Shown here: positions 27,398 through 35,264 of the stretch, piece after piece | Position numbering within the stretch: position 1 is the first letter of the stretch | Layout: each line of letters opens with the position of its first letter | Assembly: GCA_050181295.1 (NCBI GenBank) | Contig: JBFXDI010000015.1 | Location: 1-47,829, forward strand | Direction: 5' to 3' | DNA: 47,829 bases | From: JBFXDI01 sp050181295 | Lineage (GTDB): Bacteria > Pseudomonadota > Alphaproteobacteria > Rhizobiales > Aestuariivirgaceae | Program-made: the position numbers and the translations under genes | Notes under the pieces: generated by a model | Database searches by the model: none | What the model was told of the DNA's origin: nothing | The model's input: only the letters and a program-made list of their open reading frames with translations

Positions 27398-28459
27398 ATG
27401 GGTATCACATTCGGATCGGCATTTCGGGCGCTGCTGCTCGCGACGGGAATCGGTCTCTGCGGGACGGCCGCGAATGCGCAGGCGCTCAACGCTCTCGTCT
27501 GGTGCGATCATTCCGACCCGGCGCTGCTCAAGCCCTTCGAGGACGCCAACGGCGTCAAGGTCAACGTCAAGGAGTTCGAGGGCACAGGCGCGGGGCTCGC
27601 GATCGTCGAGCAGTCGCAGCCCGGCGATTGGGACGTGATGGTGATCGATTCCATCGACATCCGGCGTGGCGTCGAGAAGAAGCTCTTCGAGCCCCTGGCG
27701 GACGATGCGCTGCCGCTCGCCGACATGTATCCGGAAGTGAAGCTCGAGCAGTTCACGGTGGTGGACGGCAAGCGCTACGGCGTCACGGAAAAATTCGGCT
27801 ACAACACCATCGGCTACAACAAGGAGAAGGTCGACGTCGCCGACATGCAGAAGATGTCGTCGCTGTGGGACCCGAAGTACAAGGGCCGCATCGCGATCTA
27901 CGACTACTATCTGCCGGTCATCGGCATGGCGGCGCTCGGGCTCGGCAAGAAGACGGCGGAGCTCACGGCCGCCGACCTGCCGGCGATCAAGGAAACGCTG
28001 CTCAAGATGAAGGCCAACGCCAAGCTCGTGGGCGAGGTGACGGCGAGCCAGACGGCGCTCGCCACCGGCGAGGTGGACGTGCTTGTGGGCGGTGGCGAAT
28101 GGGTGACGGCCGGCCTCGCCAAGGAGAATCCGGCGCTCGACTTCTCGATCCCGGAGGAAGGCGGCATCCTGTGGTCGCAGTCGCTCGCCATGTTCGCGGC
28201 CAGCAAGAACAAGGAGCTGGCGCTGAAATTCATCCAGTACGTGATGAGCCCGGAGGGGCAGGCGCGGCTCGCGACCTCCTCCTGCTACTGGGGCATGCCC
28301 GCGAACACCAAGGCGGCGCTCGACGCAGACCAGAAGAAGATCCTGCGTTTCGACGAGCAGCCCCAGTTCCTCGCCCGCGCCCAGCTCTATCCGGCCCCGG
28401 ACGCGGCCCTGGACAAGGCCATGCAGGACGTCTGGACGGAGATGCTGCAGGCGCAGTAG
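27398..28459 (+). CDS. ABC-type extracellular solute-binding protein (family 1, polyamine/iron-like), orphan
   Basis: The 353-residue periplasmic protein has a signal peptide (LLLATGIGLCGTAANAQA, cleavage about residue 28) and a two-lobe binding fold: ALVWCDHSDPALLKPFEDANG, WDVMVIDSIDIRRGVEKKLFEP, YGVTEKFGYNTIGYNKEKV and LGLGKKTAEL. The layout is that of spermidine/putrescine-binding PotD/PotF relatives. The Cys of the signal peptide is not in a clear lipobox. No permease or ATPase gene is adjacent, so its transporter must lie elsewhere or it acts as a sensor. It lies directly upstream of hemA, 136 bases away on the same strand. Confidence 0.85.
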   Translation: MGITFGSAFRALLLATGIGLCGTAANAQALNALVWCDHSDPALLKPFEDANGVKVNVKEFEGTGAGLAIVEQSQPGDWDVMVIDSIDIRRGVEKKLFEPLADDALPLADMYPEVKLEQFTVVDGKRYGVTEKFGYNTIGYNKEKVDVADMQKMSSLWDPKYKGRIAIYDYYLPVIGMAALGLGKKTAELTAADLPAIKETLLKMKANAKLVGEVTASQTALATGEVDVLVGGGEWVTAGLAKENPALDFSIPEEGGILWSQSLAMFAASKNKELALKFIQYVMSPEGQARLATSSCYWGMPANTKAALDADQKKILRFDEQPQFLARAQLYPAPDAALDKAMQDVWTEMLQAQ

Positions 28460-28478
28460 CGTGCCGGCCAATCGGCAG

Positions 28479-28519
28479 GATTTGACGCGGACGTTCGAGG
28501 ACTCCCCCCGCGTCAAATC
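28479..28519. promoter_or_regulatory. Inverted repeat between binding-protein gene and hemA
   Basis: GATTTGACGCGG (28479-28490) and CCGCGTCAAATC (28508-28519) are perfect 12-base inverted arms around a 17-base centre. It lies 19 bases after the binding-protein stop and 77 bases before hemA. No T-run follows, so it may be a transcript-end hairpin or an operator; the sequence does not match a full FNR/FixK or Irr site. Confidence 0.5.
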
Positions 28520-28595
28520 GCGTATTACCGCGGCCGGCCGCCCTGTGGCAGGTTTCCGGCCGGTCTGATATGCTTTTGGCGTAACGGAGACGGTG

Positions 28596-29828
28596 ATGAA
28601 GTTCGAGGCGCAGTTTCTCAAGCATCTCGAAGGGCTTAAGGCCGAAGGGCGCTATCGCGTCTTCGCCGACATCGAGCGGCAGGCGGGCCAGTTCCCGCAG
28701 GCGATGCAGCACTGCACGAGCTGCGTGCGCCCCGTCACGGTGTGGTGCTCGAACGACTATCTCGGCATGGGCCAGAGCCCGCTGGTGATCGAAGCCATGC
28801 ACGAGGCGCTCGACCGCTGCGGCGCGGGCTCGGGCGGCACCCGCAACATCGCCGGCACCAATCATTATCACGTGCTTCTCGAGCAAGAGCTCGCCGATCT
28901 CCACGGCAAGGAATCGGCGCTCATCTTCACCTCCGCCTATGTGGCCAACGAGGCGACGCTCTCCACCCTCGCCAAGCTCATCCCCGGCGCCGTCATCTTC
29001 TCGGACGAGAAGAACCACGCCTCGATGATCGCCGGCATCCGGCATGGGCAGGGCCCGAAGGAGATCTGGCGTCACAATGACGTGGCCGACCTCGAGGCGC
29101 GGCTGAGGAAGTATCCGCGTCACACGCCGAAGATCGTCGCCTTCGAGAGCGTCTACTCGATGGACGGCCATATCGCGCCCATCGCGGCGATCTGTGATCT
29201 CGCGGACCAGTATGGCGCCCTCACCTATCTGGACGAGGTGCACGCGGTCGGCCTCTACGGCCCGCGCGGCGGCGGCATCGCCGAGCGCGACGGCGTCATG
29301 CACCGCATCGACATCGTCAACGGCACGCTCGCCAAGGGGTTTGGCGTCATGGGCGGCTACATCGCCGCGAGCCGCGCCTGCTGCGACGCCATCCGCTCGT
29401 CGGCCTCGGGCTTCATCTTCACGACCGCGCTCGCTCCGGCCATCGCCGCCGGCGCGCTCGCGAGCATCCGGCATCTGAAGGTCAGCAATGCCGAGCGGGA
29501 GCGCCACCAGGAGCGCGCCGCGACGCTCAAATGCCGGCTCACGGAAGTCGGCCTGCCGGTGATGCAGAACCCGAGCCATATCGTGCCGGTGCTGGTCGGC
29601 AATCCGGTGCACTGCAAGTCGGTGACCGACACGCTGCTCGACCGCTACGGCATCTATGTGCAGCCGATCAACTATCCGACCGTGCCGCGCGGCACCGAGC
29701 GCATGCGCCTGACGCCCTCGCCGCTCCATACCGACGCCGACATGGACGCCCTCGTCGCGGCGCTCGGCGAGCTCTGGCGCGCCTGTCCGGTCCCCAACGG
29801 GCGCTACGTGCGCCTCGCGGCGGAGTGA
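28596..29828 (+). CDS. hemA: 5-aminolevulinate synthase
   Basis: The 410-residue PLP enzyme condenses glycine with succinyl-CoA to 5-aminolevulinate, the first step of haem synthesis by the Shemin pathway, which is typical of alphaproteobacteria. Motifs are WCSNDYLGMGQ near 50-60, GAGSGGTRNIAGTNHYH, YLDEVHAVGLYGPRGGGI, and NGTLAKGFGVMGGYIA with the PLP Lys247. The ATG at 28596 follows GGAG; a GTG directly before it is less likely. The gene ends just before the second 85-bp element. Regulation may involve the inverted repeat at 28479-28519, but no recognised regulator site is seen. Confidence 0.97.
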   Translation: MKFEAQFLKHLEGLKAEGRYRVFADIERQAGQFPQAMQHCTSCVRPVTVWCSNDYLGMGQSPLVIEAMHEALDRCGAGSGGTRNIAGTNHYHVLLEQELADLHGKESALIFTSAYVANEATLSTLAKLIPGAVIFSDEKNHASMIAGIRHGQGPKEIWRHNDVADLEARLRKYPRHTPKIVAFESVYSMDGHIAPIAAICDLADQYGALTYLDEVHAVGLYGPRGGGIAERDGVMHRIDIVNGTLAKGFGVMGGYIAASRACCDAIRSSASGFIFTTALAPAIAAGALASIRHLKVSNAERERHQERAATLKCRLTEVGLPVMQNPSHIVPVLVGNPVHCKSVTDTLLDRYGIYVQPINYPTVPRGTERMRLTPSPLHTDADMDALVAALGELWRACPVPNGRYVRLAAE

Positions 29829-29847
29829 GACCCGCTCTTCTCCAATT

Positions 29848-29932
29848 CGTCATGGCCGGCCCCCGAGCCGGCCATCCTTTTTATTGAAGGAAACGCGTCA
29901 AAAGGATTGCCGGGTCAGGCCCGGCAATGACG
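29848..29932. repeat. Two-hairpin 85-bp element, CGTCATGGCC ends, copy 2
   Basis: This is the sister of 23088-23172: same ends CGTCATGGCCGGC and GCCCGGCAATGACG, same two hairpins, same CCTTTT and AAAAGG inner flanks and the same 85-bp length, but a different centre of about 17 bases. It sits between the convergent hemA and methyltransferase genes and may act as a two-way transcript end. Confidence 0.85.
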
Positions 29933-29945
29933 GTGGGAGGAGATC

Positions 29946-30617
29946 TCAATCCCCTGTCACCAGCGCCAGCACGAAGCCGTCATAGCCCTTGACGCCGACC
30001 GTCTGAAGCGCGGTGGCGGAGAGCCGCTTCTCCGCCGCGAGCCTTTCGTTGAAGCGCCGCACGCCGTCGACCAGCGGATCGCCGGAATGGGCGTCCGTCA
30101 CCTTGCCGTCGCGCACCATGTTGTCGGCGACGATCAGCGAGCCCTTGCGGACAAGCTTCAACGACCATTCCAGGTAGGCCGCATAGCTCTGCTTGTCGGC
30201 GTCGATGAAGACGAGGTCGAAGGGGCCGGCACCCTCCTCGACCAGCTTCGGCAGGGATTCGACGGCCGGCCCGACGCGCACCTCCACCCGATCGGCGAGG
30301 CCGGCGCGGGCGAGGTTGCGCCTCGCCACCTCGGCATGCTTCGGCGCGTATTCGAGCGTGACGAGCCGCCCGTCCGGCGCAAGGCCGCGGGCGAGCCAGG
30401 TGGTGCTGTAGCCCCCGAGCGTGCCGATCTCGAGGATCTTCCTTGCGCCGACCGCCATGGCCAGGAGCATCAGAAACTTGCCCTGGTTGGGGGCAACCGC
30501 GATTTCCGGAAGGCCGCCGGCAGAGCTCTCCTTCAAGGTCTCATCGAGCAACGGATCCGGGCCCAAGAGCAGGTCCTCGTAGTAGCCGTCCACGGCATCC
30601 CAGGTCTCTTCGGTCAT
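29946..30617 (-). CDS. O-methyltransferase, class I (catechol type)
   Basis: The 223-residue cytoplasmic enzyme shows the SAM-binding motif ILEIGTLGGYSTTWLARGL near 61-79, RLVTLEYAPKHAEVARRNL and the metal-binding FDLVFIDADKQSY near 133-145, followed by KLVRKGSLIVADNMVRDGKV. This is the Methyltransf_3 family, which includes caffeoyl-CoA and catechol O-methyltransferases that need a divalent metal. The natural substrate is unknown. It lies 83 bases downstream of the unknown membrane-anchored protein on the same strand and may be the last gene of the dpp operon. Confidence 0.88.
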   Translation of the reverse strand: MTEETWDAVDGYYEDLLLGPDPLLDETLKESSAGGLPEIAVAPNQGKFLMLLAMAVGARKILEIGTLGGYSTTWLARGLAPDGRLVTLEYAPKHAEVARRNLARAGLADRVEVRVGPAVESLPKLVEEGAGPFDLVFIDADKQSYAAYLEWSLKLVRKGSLIVADNMVRDGKVTDAHSGDPLVDGVRRFNERLAAEKRLSATALQTVGVKGYDGFVLALVTGD

Positions 30618-30700
30618 GGAGGTTCTTTAAGCTCCCTTCAATTTCCGGGCTTTACACCCTATATTGGGAGCCGAACCGATGGAGCAAGCCATGCGCGGAC

Positions 30701-31468
30701 CTATTCGGCCGGTCGTGTGATTTCCGGGGCGCCTACGGGCTCCGGGCTCCGTTTTGCGGCCTCGATCACCCCGTTGGCGGCGGCAAGCGCCCGCGCCGTG
30801 GATTCCCGAAGCGCCTCCCGCGCCTCGATGAGTTCCTGTCCGTAGCCGCGATCCCCGGCGCATTTCTCCAGCCGCTGCACCGCCTCCTCCGCCCGCTGCT
30901 TCAGCACGAACAGGAGCTGGATGTAGCCCTCCATGAAGAGCCGCTTGGATTTGGGCGACTGCCCGCGGAAGTCGGCGGAGCGGAACTTCCGGATGTAGAG
31001 ATTGGTCTGCATCTGCATCCGGTAATAGGCGACCACCGAATGAATGACCGTCGAGGGAAGGATGGTGAGCTCCGGCCGAACCGTCTCGAAGACGAAATCC
31101 GTCTCGTCCGGCACCGCCAGCGGCGTCTGGTCGAAGATGGCGTAGCGCACCTCCTCCAACGGCATCTGGCCTTCGTAGAGAACCACGCCGGTGATGATCT
31201 CGGCATGGATGGCGCGCACGAAGTCGTCGATCCGTTCCTCCCGCAGCCTCACTTCGTCGTCGAGCTGGTTGGCGCGCCGGCTCTCCTCGACGAGCCACTG
31301 GTCGTGGCGCTCCTTGCGCGCCTCGGCGGCCTCCCGCCTGGCGCTCGCGATATAGGTGAGGACGCCGATCAGGGCGCCGAGCACGGCGGCCACGATGGTG
31401 CCGAAGCCGCCGATCAGCGCATCGCCGACGCTCTTCAGGCCGTCGAGATACTGGATCAGCCGGTCCAC
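30701..31468 (-). CDS. Membrane-anchored protein of unknown function in the dpp operon
   Basis: I do not recognise this 255-residue protein. It has one N-terminal membrane helix (FGTIVAAVLGALIGVLTYIA at about 22-41), then a long charged helical stretch (REAAEARKERHDQW through DEVRLREERIDDFVRAI, about 44-88) likely to be coiled coil, then a mixed domain with a conserved-looking VVLYEGQMPLEEVRYAIFDQ and further helices, ending in a Glu/Ala/Arg-rich tail. Cytoplasmic orientation is likely. It begins at a GTG preceded by GGAG, only four bases after the dppC stop, so it is translated with the importer. It has no Walker A motif, so it is not the missing ATPase. Confidence 0.8.
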   Translation of the reverse strand: MDRLIQYLDGLKSVGDALIGGFGTIVAAVLGALIGVLTYIASARREAAEARKERHDQWLVEESRRANQLDDEVRLREERIDDFVRAIHAEIITGVVLYEGQMPLEEVRYAIFDQTPLAVPDETDFVFETVRPELTILPSTVIHSVVAYYRMQMQTNLYIRKFRSADFRGQSPKSKRLFMEGYIQLLFVLKQRAEEAVQRLEKCAGDRGYGQELIEAREALRESTARALAAANGVIEAAKRSPEPVGAPEITRPAE

Positions 31469-31472
31469 GCGA

Positions 31473-32387
31473 TCAGCTCCGCTTGAGCCTCGGATCGAGC
31501 GCGTCGCGCAGGCCGTCGCCCATGAGGTTGATGGCGAGCACGGTGAGGAGAATGGCGATGCCCGGGAAGGTGACGACCCACCAGGCCCTCAAGATGAACT
31601 CCCGCGCCTCCGCCAGCATCGTGCCCCATTCCGGGGTCGGCGGCTGCGCGCCCATGCCCAGGAAGCCGAGCGCGGCGGCGTCCAGGATGGCGGTCGAGAA
31701 GGAGAGCGCGGCCTGCACGATGAGCGGCGCCATGCAATTGGGAAGGATGGTGGAGAGCATGAGCCGCATGGGCCTGACGCCCGCGACCTTCGCCGCCGTC
31801 ACGTAGTCGCGCGTCTTCTCGCTCATCACGGCGGCGCGGGTGAGGCGCACATAATGCGGCTGCTGCACCAGCGCGATGGCGATCATGGCGTTGGTGAGGG
31901 ATGGGCCGAGCAGCGCCACGAGGCAGAGCGCCAGGAGCAGGCTCGGGAAGGCCAGGATGATGTCCATGAGCCGCATGATGATGCTGTCGAGGGAGCCGCC
32001 GAAGAAGCCGGCGATCAAGCCCATCAGAATGCCCACGACCAGGGACAGCGACACCACGATCACGCCCACGAAGAGCGAGTAGCGGCTGCCGTAAATGAGG
32101 CGCGAGAGCATGTCGCGGCCCACGGGATCGGTGCCGAGGAGGAAGCGCCATTCGCCGCCCTCGGCCCACACCGGCGGCCGGAGCAAAGCTTCGCGGAACT
32201 GCTCGGTCGGCCCATGGGGCGCGATGAAGTTCGCGAAGACGGCGATGAAGCAGATGAAGAGGAAGAAGATGAGGCCCGCGACGGCGCCCCTGTTCTCGCT
32301 GAAATAGCGCCAGAATTCCCGCAAGAGCGCCATGCGGCCGCCGCGGCGGGTGTCGTAGCTCGGGGACTGGGCTGTGATGTCGGCCAC
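31473..32387 (-). CDS. dppC: Peptide ABC transporter permease (DppC/OppC type)
   Basis: The 304-residue inner-membrane permease has an N-terminal hydrophobic segment (GLIFFLFICFIAVFANFI), a large periplasmic loop (LLGTDPVGRDMLSRLIYGSRYS) and the binding-protein-dependent transport domain, with the EAA-type loop near VRLTRAAVMSEKTRDYVTAAKVAG and PNCMAPLIVQAAL. I chose the GTG at 32387, which has GAGGTGA just before it, three bases after the dppB stop; an ATG at 32333 lacks a ribosome site. The frame is open upstream but belongs to other genes there. The next gene starts four bases after its stop. Confidence 0.9.
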   Translation of the reverse strand: MADITAQSPSYDTRRGGRMALLREFWRYFSENRGAVAGLIFFLFICFIAVFANFIAPHGPTEQFREALLRPPVWAEGGEWRFLLGTDPVGRDMLSRLIYGSRYSLFVGVIVVSLSLVVGILMGLIAGFFGGSLDSIIMRLMDIILAFPSLLLALCLVALLGPSLTNAMIAIALVQQPHYVRLTRAAVMSEKTRDYVTAAKVAGVRPMRLMLSTILPNCMAPLIVQAALSFSTAILDAAALGFLGMGAQPPTPEWGTMLAEAREFILRAWWVVTFPGIAILLTVLAINLMGDGLRDALDPRLKRS

Positions 32388-32389
32388 CT

Positions 32390-33400
32390 TCACCTCACAT
32401 GCCGGATGCGCGGATTGACGAGCCCGTAGAGCAGATCGACGATCAGGTTGACCAGCATCACGATGGCCGCGATGAGGAGGAGACCGCCCTGCACGGATGG
32501 ATAGTCGCGGCGGAAGATGGAATCGACCATCCATTTGCCGATGCCGGGCCACGAGAAGATGGTCTCCGTCAGGATGGCGCCGGCGAGCAGGACGCCCACC
32601 TGCAGCCCGATGGTGGTGATGACCGGGATCATGGCGTTGCGCAGCGCATGCAGGCCAACGACCCGGAAGGGCGGTAGCCCCTTGGCGCGGGCAGTGCGCA
32701 CATAGTCCTCGCTCAGCACCTCGAGCATGGCGGAGCGCGTCTGGCGCGCGATGACGGCGAGCGGGATGGTGCCGAGCACGATGGTCGGCAGCACGAGGTG
32801 CGACAGGGCGGAGGTGAAGGCGCCCTTCTGGCCCGACAGCAGGCTGTCGATCAGCATGAAGCCCGTGACCGGCGGGAAAAAGTACATGAGCGAGATGCGG
32901 CCCGACACGGGCGTCCATTTGAGGATGCCCGAGAAGAAGATGATGAGCAGCAGCCCCCACCAGAAGATCGGCATGGAATAGCCGACGAGGGCGGCGCCCA
33001 TGACGCCGTGGTCGAAGACGGAGCCCCGTCTCACCGCCGCGATGATGCCGGCCGGAATGCCGAGCGCGACGGCGAACAGCATGGCGCAGAACGACAGCTC
33101 GAGCGTCGCCGGGAAGAGCGTGAAGAAATCGTCGAAGACGGGCTTCTTGGTGACGAGCGAGGCGCCGAGGTCGCCGTTCAGGATGCCCCAGACATAGTCC
33201 AGATACTGCTCCCAGAGCGGCCGGTCGAAGCCGAACTGCTTCATGAGCTCGGCATGGCGCACAGGGTTCACGCCGCGCTCGCCCGCCATGAGCAGGACGG
33301 GATCTCCCGGCAGCATGCGGATGAAGCCGAAGGCGGCGACGGTGACGCCGATGAAGGTCGGGATCAGGAGGCCGAGGCGCGTGAGAAGGAATCGCAGCAT
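32390..33400 (-). CDS. dppB: Peptide ABC transporter permease (DppB/OppB type)
   Basis: The 336-residue inner-membrane permease starts MLRFLLTRLGLLIPTFIGVT, the family N-terminus, followed by RMLPGDPVLLMAGERG, FGFDRPLWEQYLDYVWG and six membrane helices in total. The coupling segment is VIARQTRSAMLEVLSEDYVRTARAKGLP, and the end shows LIVDLLYGLVNPRIRHV. With DppC it forms the membrane pore for peptides or related ligands. It lies 147 bases after dppA, a gap that holds a 12-bp hairpin and an 85-bp palindromic element. Confidence 0.93.
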   Translation of the reverse strand: MLRFLLTRLGLLIPTFIGVTVAAFGFIRMLPGDPVLLMAGERGVNPVRHAELMKQFGFDRPLWEQYLDYVWGILNGDLGASLVTKKPVFDDFFTLFPATLELSFCAMLFAVALGIPAGIIAAVRRGSVFDHGVMGAALVGYSMPIFWWGLLLIIFFSGILKWTPVSGRISLMYFFPPVTGFMLIDSLLSGQKGAFTSALSHLVLPTIVLGTIPLAVIARQTRSAMLEVLSEDYVRTARAKGLPPFRVVGLHALRNAMIPVITTIGLQVGVLLAGAILTETIFSWPGIGKWMVDSIFRRDYPSVQGGLLLIAAIVMLVNLIVDLLYGLVNPRIRHVR

Positions 33401-33418
33401 CGGGTTTGCCTGTTCTTG

Positions 33419-33503
33419 CCGCTCGTCCCCGCGAAGGCGGGGACCCAGGCACCATCAGAGTGAACTTGCGAAGGTGGATTCCCGCTTGCGCGGGAATGAG
33501 CGG
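33419..33503. repeat. Two-hairpin element inside the dpp operon
   Basis: The 85-bp element has inverted ends CCGCTCGTCCCCGC and GCGCGGGAATGAGCGG. The left hairpin is GTCCCCGCgaaGGCGGGGAC and the right hairpin is ATTCCCGCttgCGCGGGAAT. It lies between dppA and dppB in an otherwise continuous operon, like the REP elements known between binding-protein and permease genes in enteric bacteria. Confidence 0.75.
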
Positions 33504-33513
33504 TCGGGGCGAA

Positions 33514-33541
33514 GGGGAGCGGCGCTCAAGCGCCGCTCCCC
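33514..33541 (-). terminator. Perfect hairpin after dppA
   Basis: GGGGAGCGGCGC (33514-33525) and GCGCCGCTCCCC (33530-33541) make a perfect 12-bp stem with a four-base loop, six bases past the dppA stop. No T-run follows, so partial termination or 3' protection of the dppA mRNA is more likely than full termination. This would keep binding protein in excess over permeases. Confidence 0.65.
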
Positions 33542-33547
33542 TGACTA

Positions 33548-35146
33548 CTACTCCTCGATGTCCACGCCGTCGAAGCGGTGGGACCCGAGCGGATCCATCT
33601 TGTAGCCCTTCACCTTCTTCGACATGGGCATGAAGACCACCGAATGGGCGATGGTGGCCCATGGCGCCTCCTTCTTGAACACCTCCTGCGCCTGCCGGTA
33701 GAGCGGCTCGCGCGCGTCGTTGTTCGGAAGGGTCTTGGCCTTCTGGATCAGCGCGTCGAACTCCTTGTTGCACCACTGGGCGCGGTTGTTGTTGCCGACG
33801 CCGTCACAGCCAAGCAGAACCGCGAGGAAGTTGTCCGGGTCGCCGTTGTCGCCCGTCCAGCCCAAGAGCACCGCGCCGTCGCGCTTCACGTCCTTCGAGA
33901 GCTTCAGATACTCGCCCCACTCGTAGGACACGATCTCGACCTTGACGCCGACCTTGTCGAAGTCGGCCTGGATGAGCTCGGCCATGCGGCGGGCGTTGGG
34001 GTTGTAGGGCCGCTGCACGGGCATGGCCCAAACCTTCATGGACAGATCCTTGACGCCGGCCTCGTCCAGCATCTTCTTGGCGGCTTCCGGATCGTAGGGA
34101 TCGTCCTTGATGTCGTCGTTGTAGGACCACATGGTCGGCGGGATCGGGTTCTTGGCGATGGCGCCCGAGCCCTGGTAGACGGCGTCGAGGATCGCCTGCT
34201 TGTTGATCGCCATGTTGAGCGCCTTGCGGACGTTCACGTTGTCGAAGGGCGCCTGCTGCGTGTTATAGGCGAAGTAGCCGATGTTGAGGCCCTCCTGCTC
34301 CATGACCTGGAGGTTCGGATCGGCCTTGAGGTCGGCGACGTCTGCCGGGTTCGGATAGGGCGCCACATGGCACTCGCCGGCCTTCAGCTTCTGCTGGCGC
34401 ACCGACTGGTCGGTGGTGATGGCGAAGACGAGATCGTCGATCGCCTGCTTGCCGCCCCAGTAGTCCGGATTGGCCTTGTAGCGGATCACGGCGTCCTTCT
34501 GATAGGCGACGAAGGTGAAGGGACCGGTGCCGACCGGCTGCTGGTTCAGCATGTCCTTCTTGCCGTCCTTGTCGAGGGCGTCGGCATATTCCTTCGACAT
34601 GATGGAGGCGAAGTCCATGGCGAGGTTGGCGAGCATCGGCGCCTCTGGCCGATTGAGCACGAACTTCACCGTGTTGTCGTCGACCTTCACGATCTCCTTC
34701 AGGAGATCGGGCATCGACATGCCGTCGAAATACTCATAGGCGGCGCCGGCGGTGTACTGGTTCCAGGCGTTGTCCTTCTTCCACTGGCGCTCGAAGGTGA
34801 AGATCACATCGTCGGCGTTGAAGTCGCGCGTGGGCGTGAAGAAGTCGGTGGTCTGGAACTTGACGCCCTTGCGCAGGTGGAAGGTGTATTCCGTGCCGTC
34901 GGTCGAGACGTCCCAGCTCTCGGCAAGCCCCGGGATCACGGTGGTGGTGCCGCGGTCGAACTCGGTCAGGCGGTTGTAGACGGGTCGCGAGGAGGCGTTG
35001 AAGGTGGTCCCGGCGGTATAGAGCGCGGGATCGAAGCCCTCCGGCGAGCCCTCGGAGCAATAGACGAGCGTCTTGGCCTCGGCGGCGGCCGCCGCGAGCA
35101 TGCTGGCCCCGAGCAGCGCTGCCGCGAAAAGGCGATAGCGTTTCAT
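33548..35146 (-). CDS. dppA: Peptide ABC transporter substrate-binding protein (DppA type)
   Basis: The 532-residue periplasmic protein of solute-binding family 5 has a signal peptide (LFAAALLGASMLAAAAAEA, cleavage about residue 24) and then LVYCSEGSPEGFDPALYTAG, RPVYNRLTEFDRG, YTFHLRKGVKFQTTDFF, NQQPVGTGPFTFVAYQKDAV and LGWTGDNGDPDNFLAVLLG, which match dipeptide- and haem-binding DppA proteins. GGGAG precedes the ATG. It binds peptides (possibly also haem or 5-aminolevulinate in this family) for DppBC. No DppD or DppF ATPase gene is in this window. It follows the FAD-dependent dehydrogenase by 118 bases. Confidence 0.94.
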   Translation of the reverse strand: MKRYRLFAAALLGASMLAAAAAEAKTLVYCSEGSPEGFDPALYTAGTTFNASSRPVYNRLTEFDRGTTTVIPGLAESWDVSTDGTEYTFHLRKGVKFQTTDFFTPTRDFNADDVIFTFERQWKKDNAWNQYTAGAAYEYFDGMSMPDLLKEIVKVDDNTVKFVLNRPEAPMLANLAMDFASIMSKEYADALDKDGKKDMLNQQPVGTGPFTFVAYQKDAVIRYKANPDYWGGKQAIDDLVFAITTDQSVRQQKLKAGECHVAPYPNPADVADLKADPNLQVMEQEGLNIGYFAYNTQQAPFDNVNVRKALNMAINKQAILDAVYQGSGAIAKNPIPPTMWSYNDDIKDDPYDPEAAKKMLDEAGVKDLSMKVWAMPVQRPYNPNARRMAELIQADFDKVGVKVEIVSYEWGEYLKLSKDVKRDGAVLLGWTGDNGDPDNFLAVLLGCDGVGNNNRAQWCNKEFDALIQKAKTLPNNDAREPLYRQAQEVFKKEAPWATIAHSVVFMPMSKKVKGYKMDPLGSHRFDGVDIEE

Positions 35147-35264
35147 GGTTTACTCCCTGAATTTGTCGTTTGTTGCACCCTGGAAAGCGGTGGGTGGGTG
35201 CATCTAAGCACCTTTTCCCGGACGTGAAAACGGGGGGTTGCAGGCCTTCGGGAGTTCCCGTTGT

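Noticed and set aside
28479..28519. FNR/FixK box upstream of hemA
   Set aside because: The TTGAC and GTCAA words are about 23 bases apart, not the four-base spacing that TTGAT-N4-ATCAA needs.
32394..33776. Long upstream extension of the dppC frame
   Set aside because: It overlaps dppB and the end of dppA in another frame. The permease begins at about 32387, with a ribosome site there.
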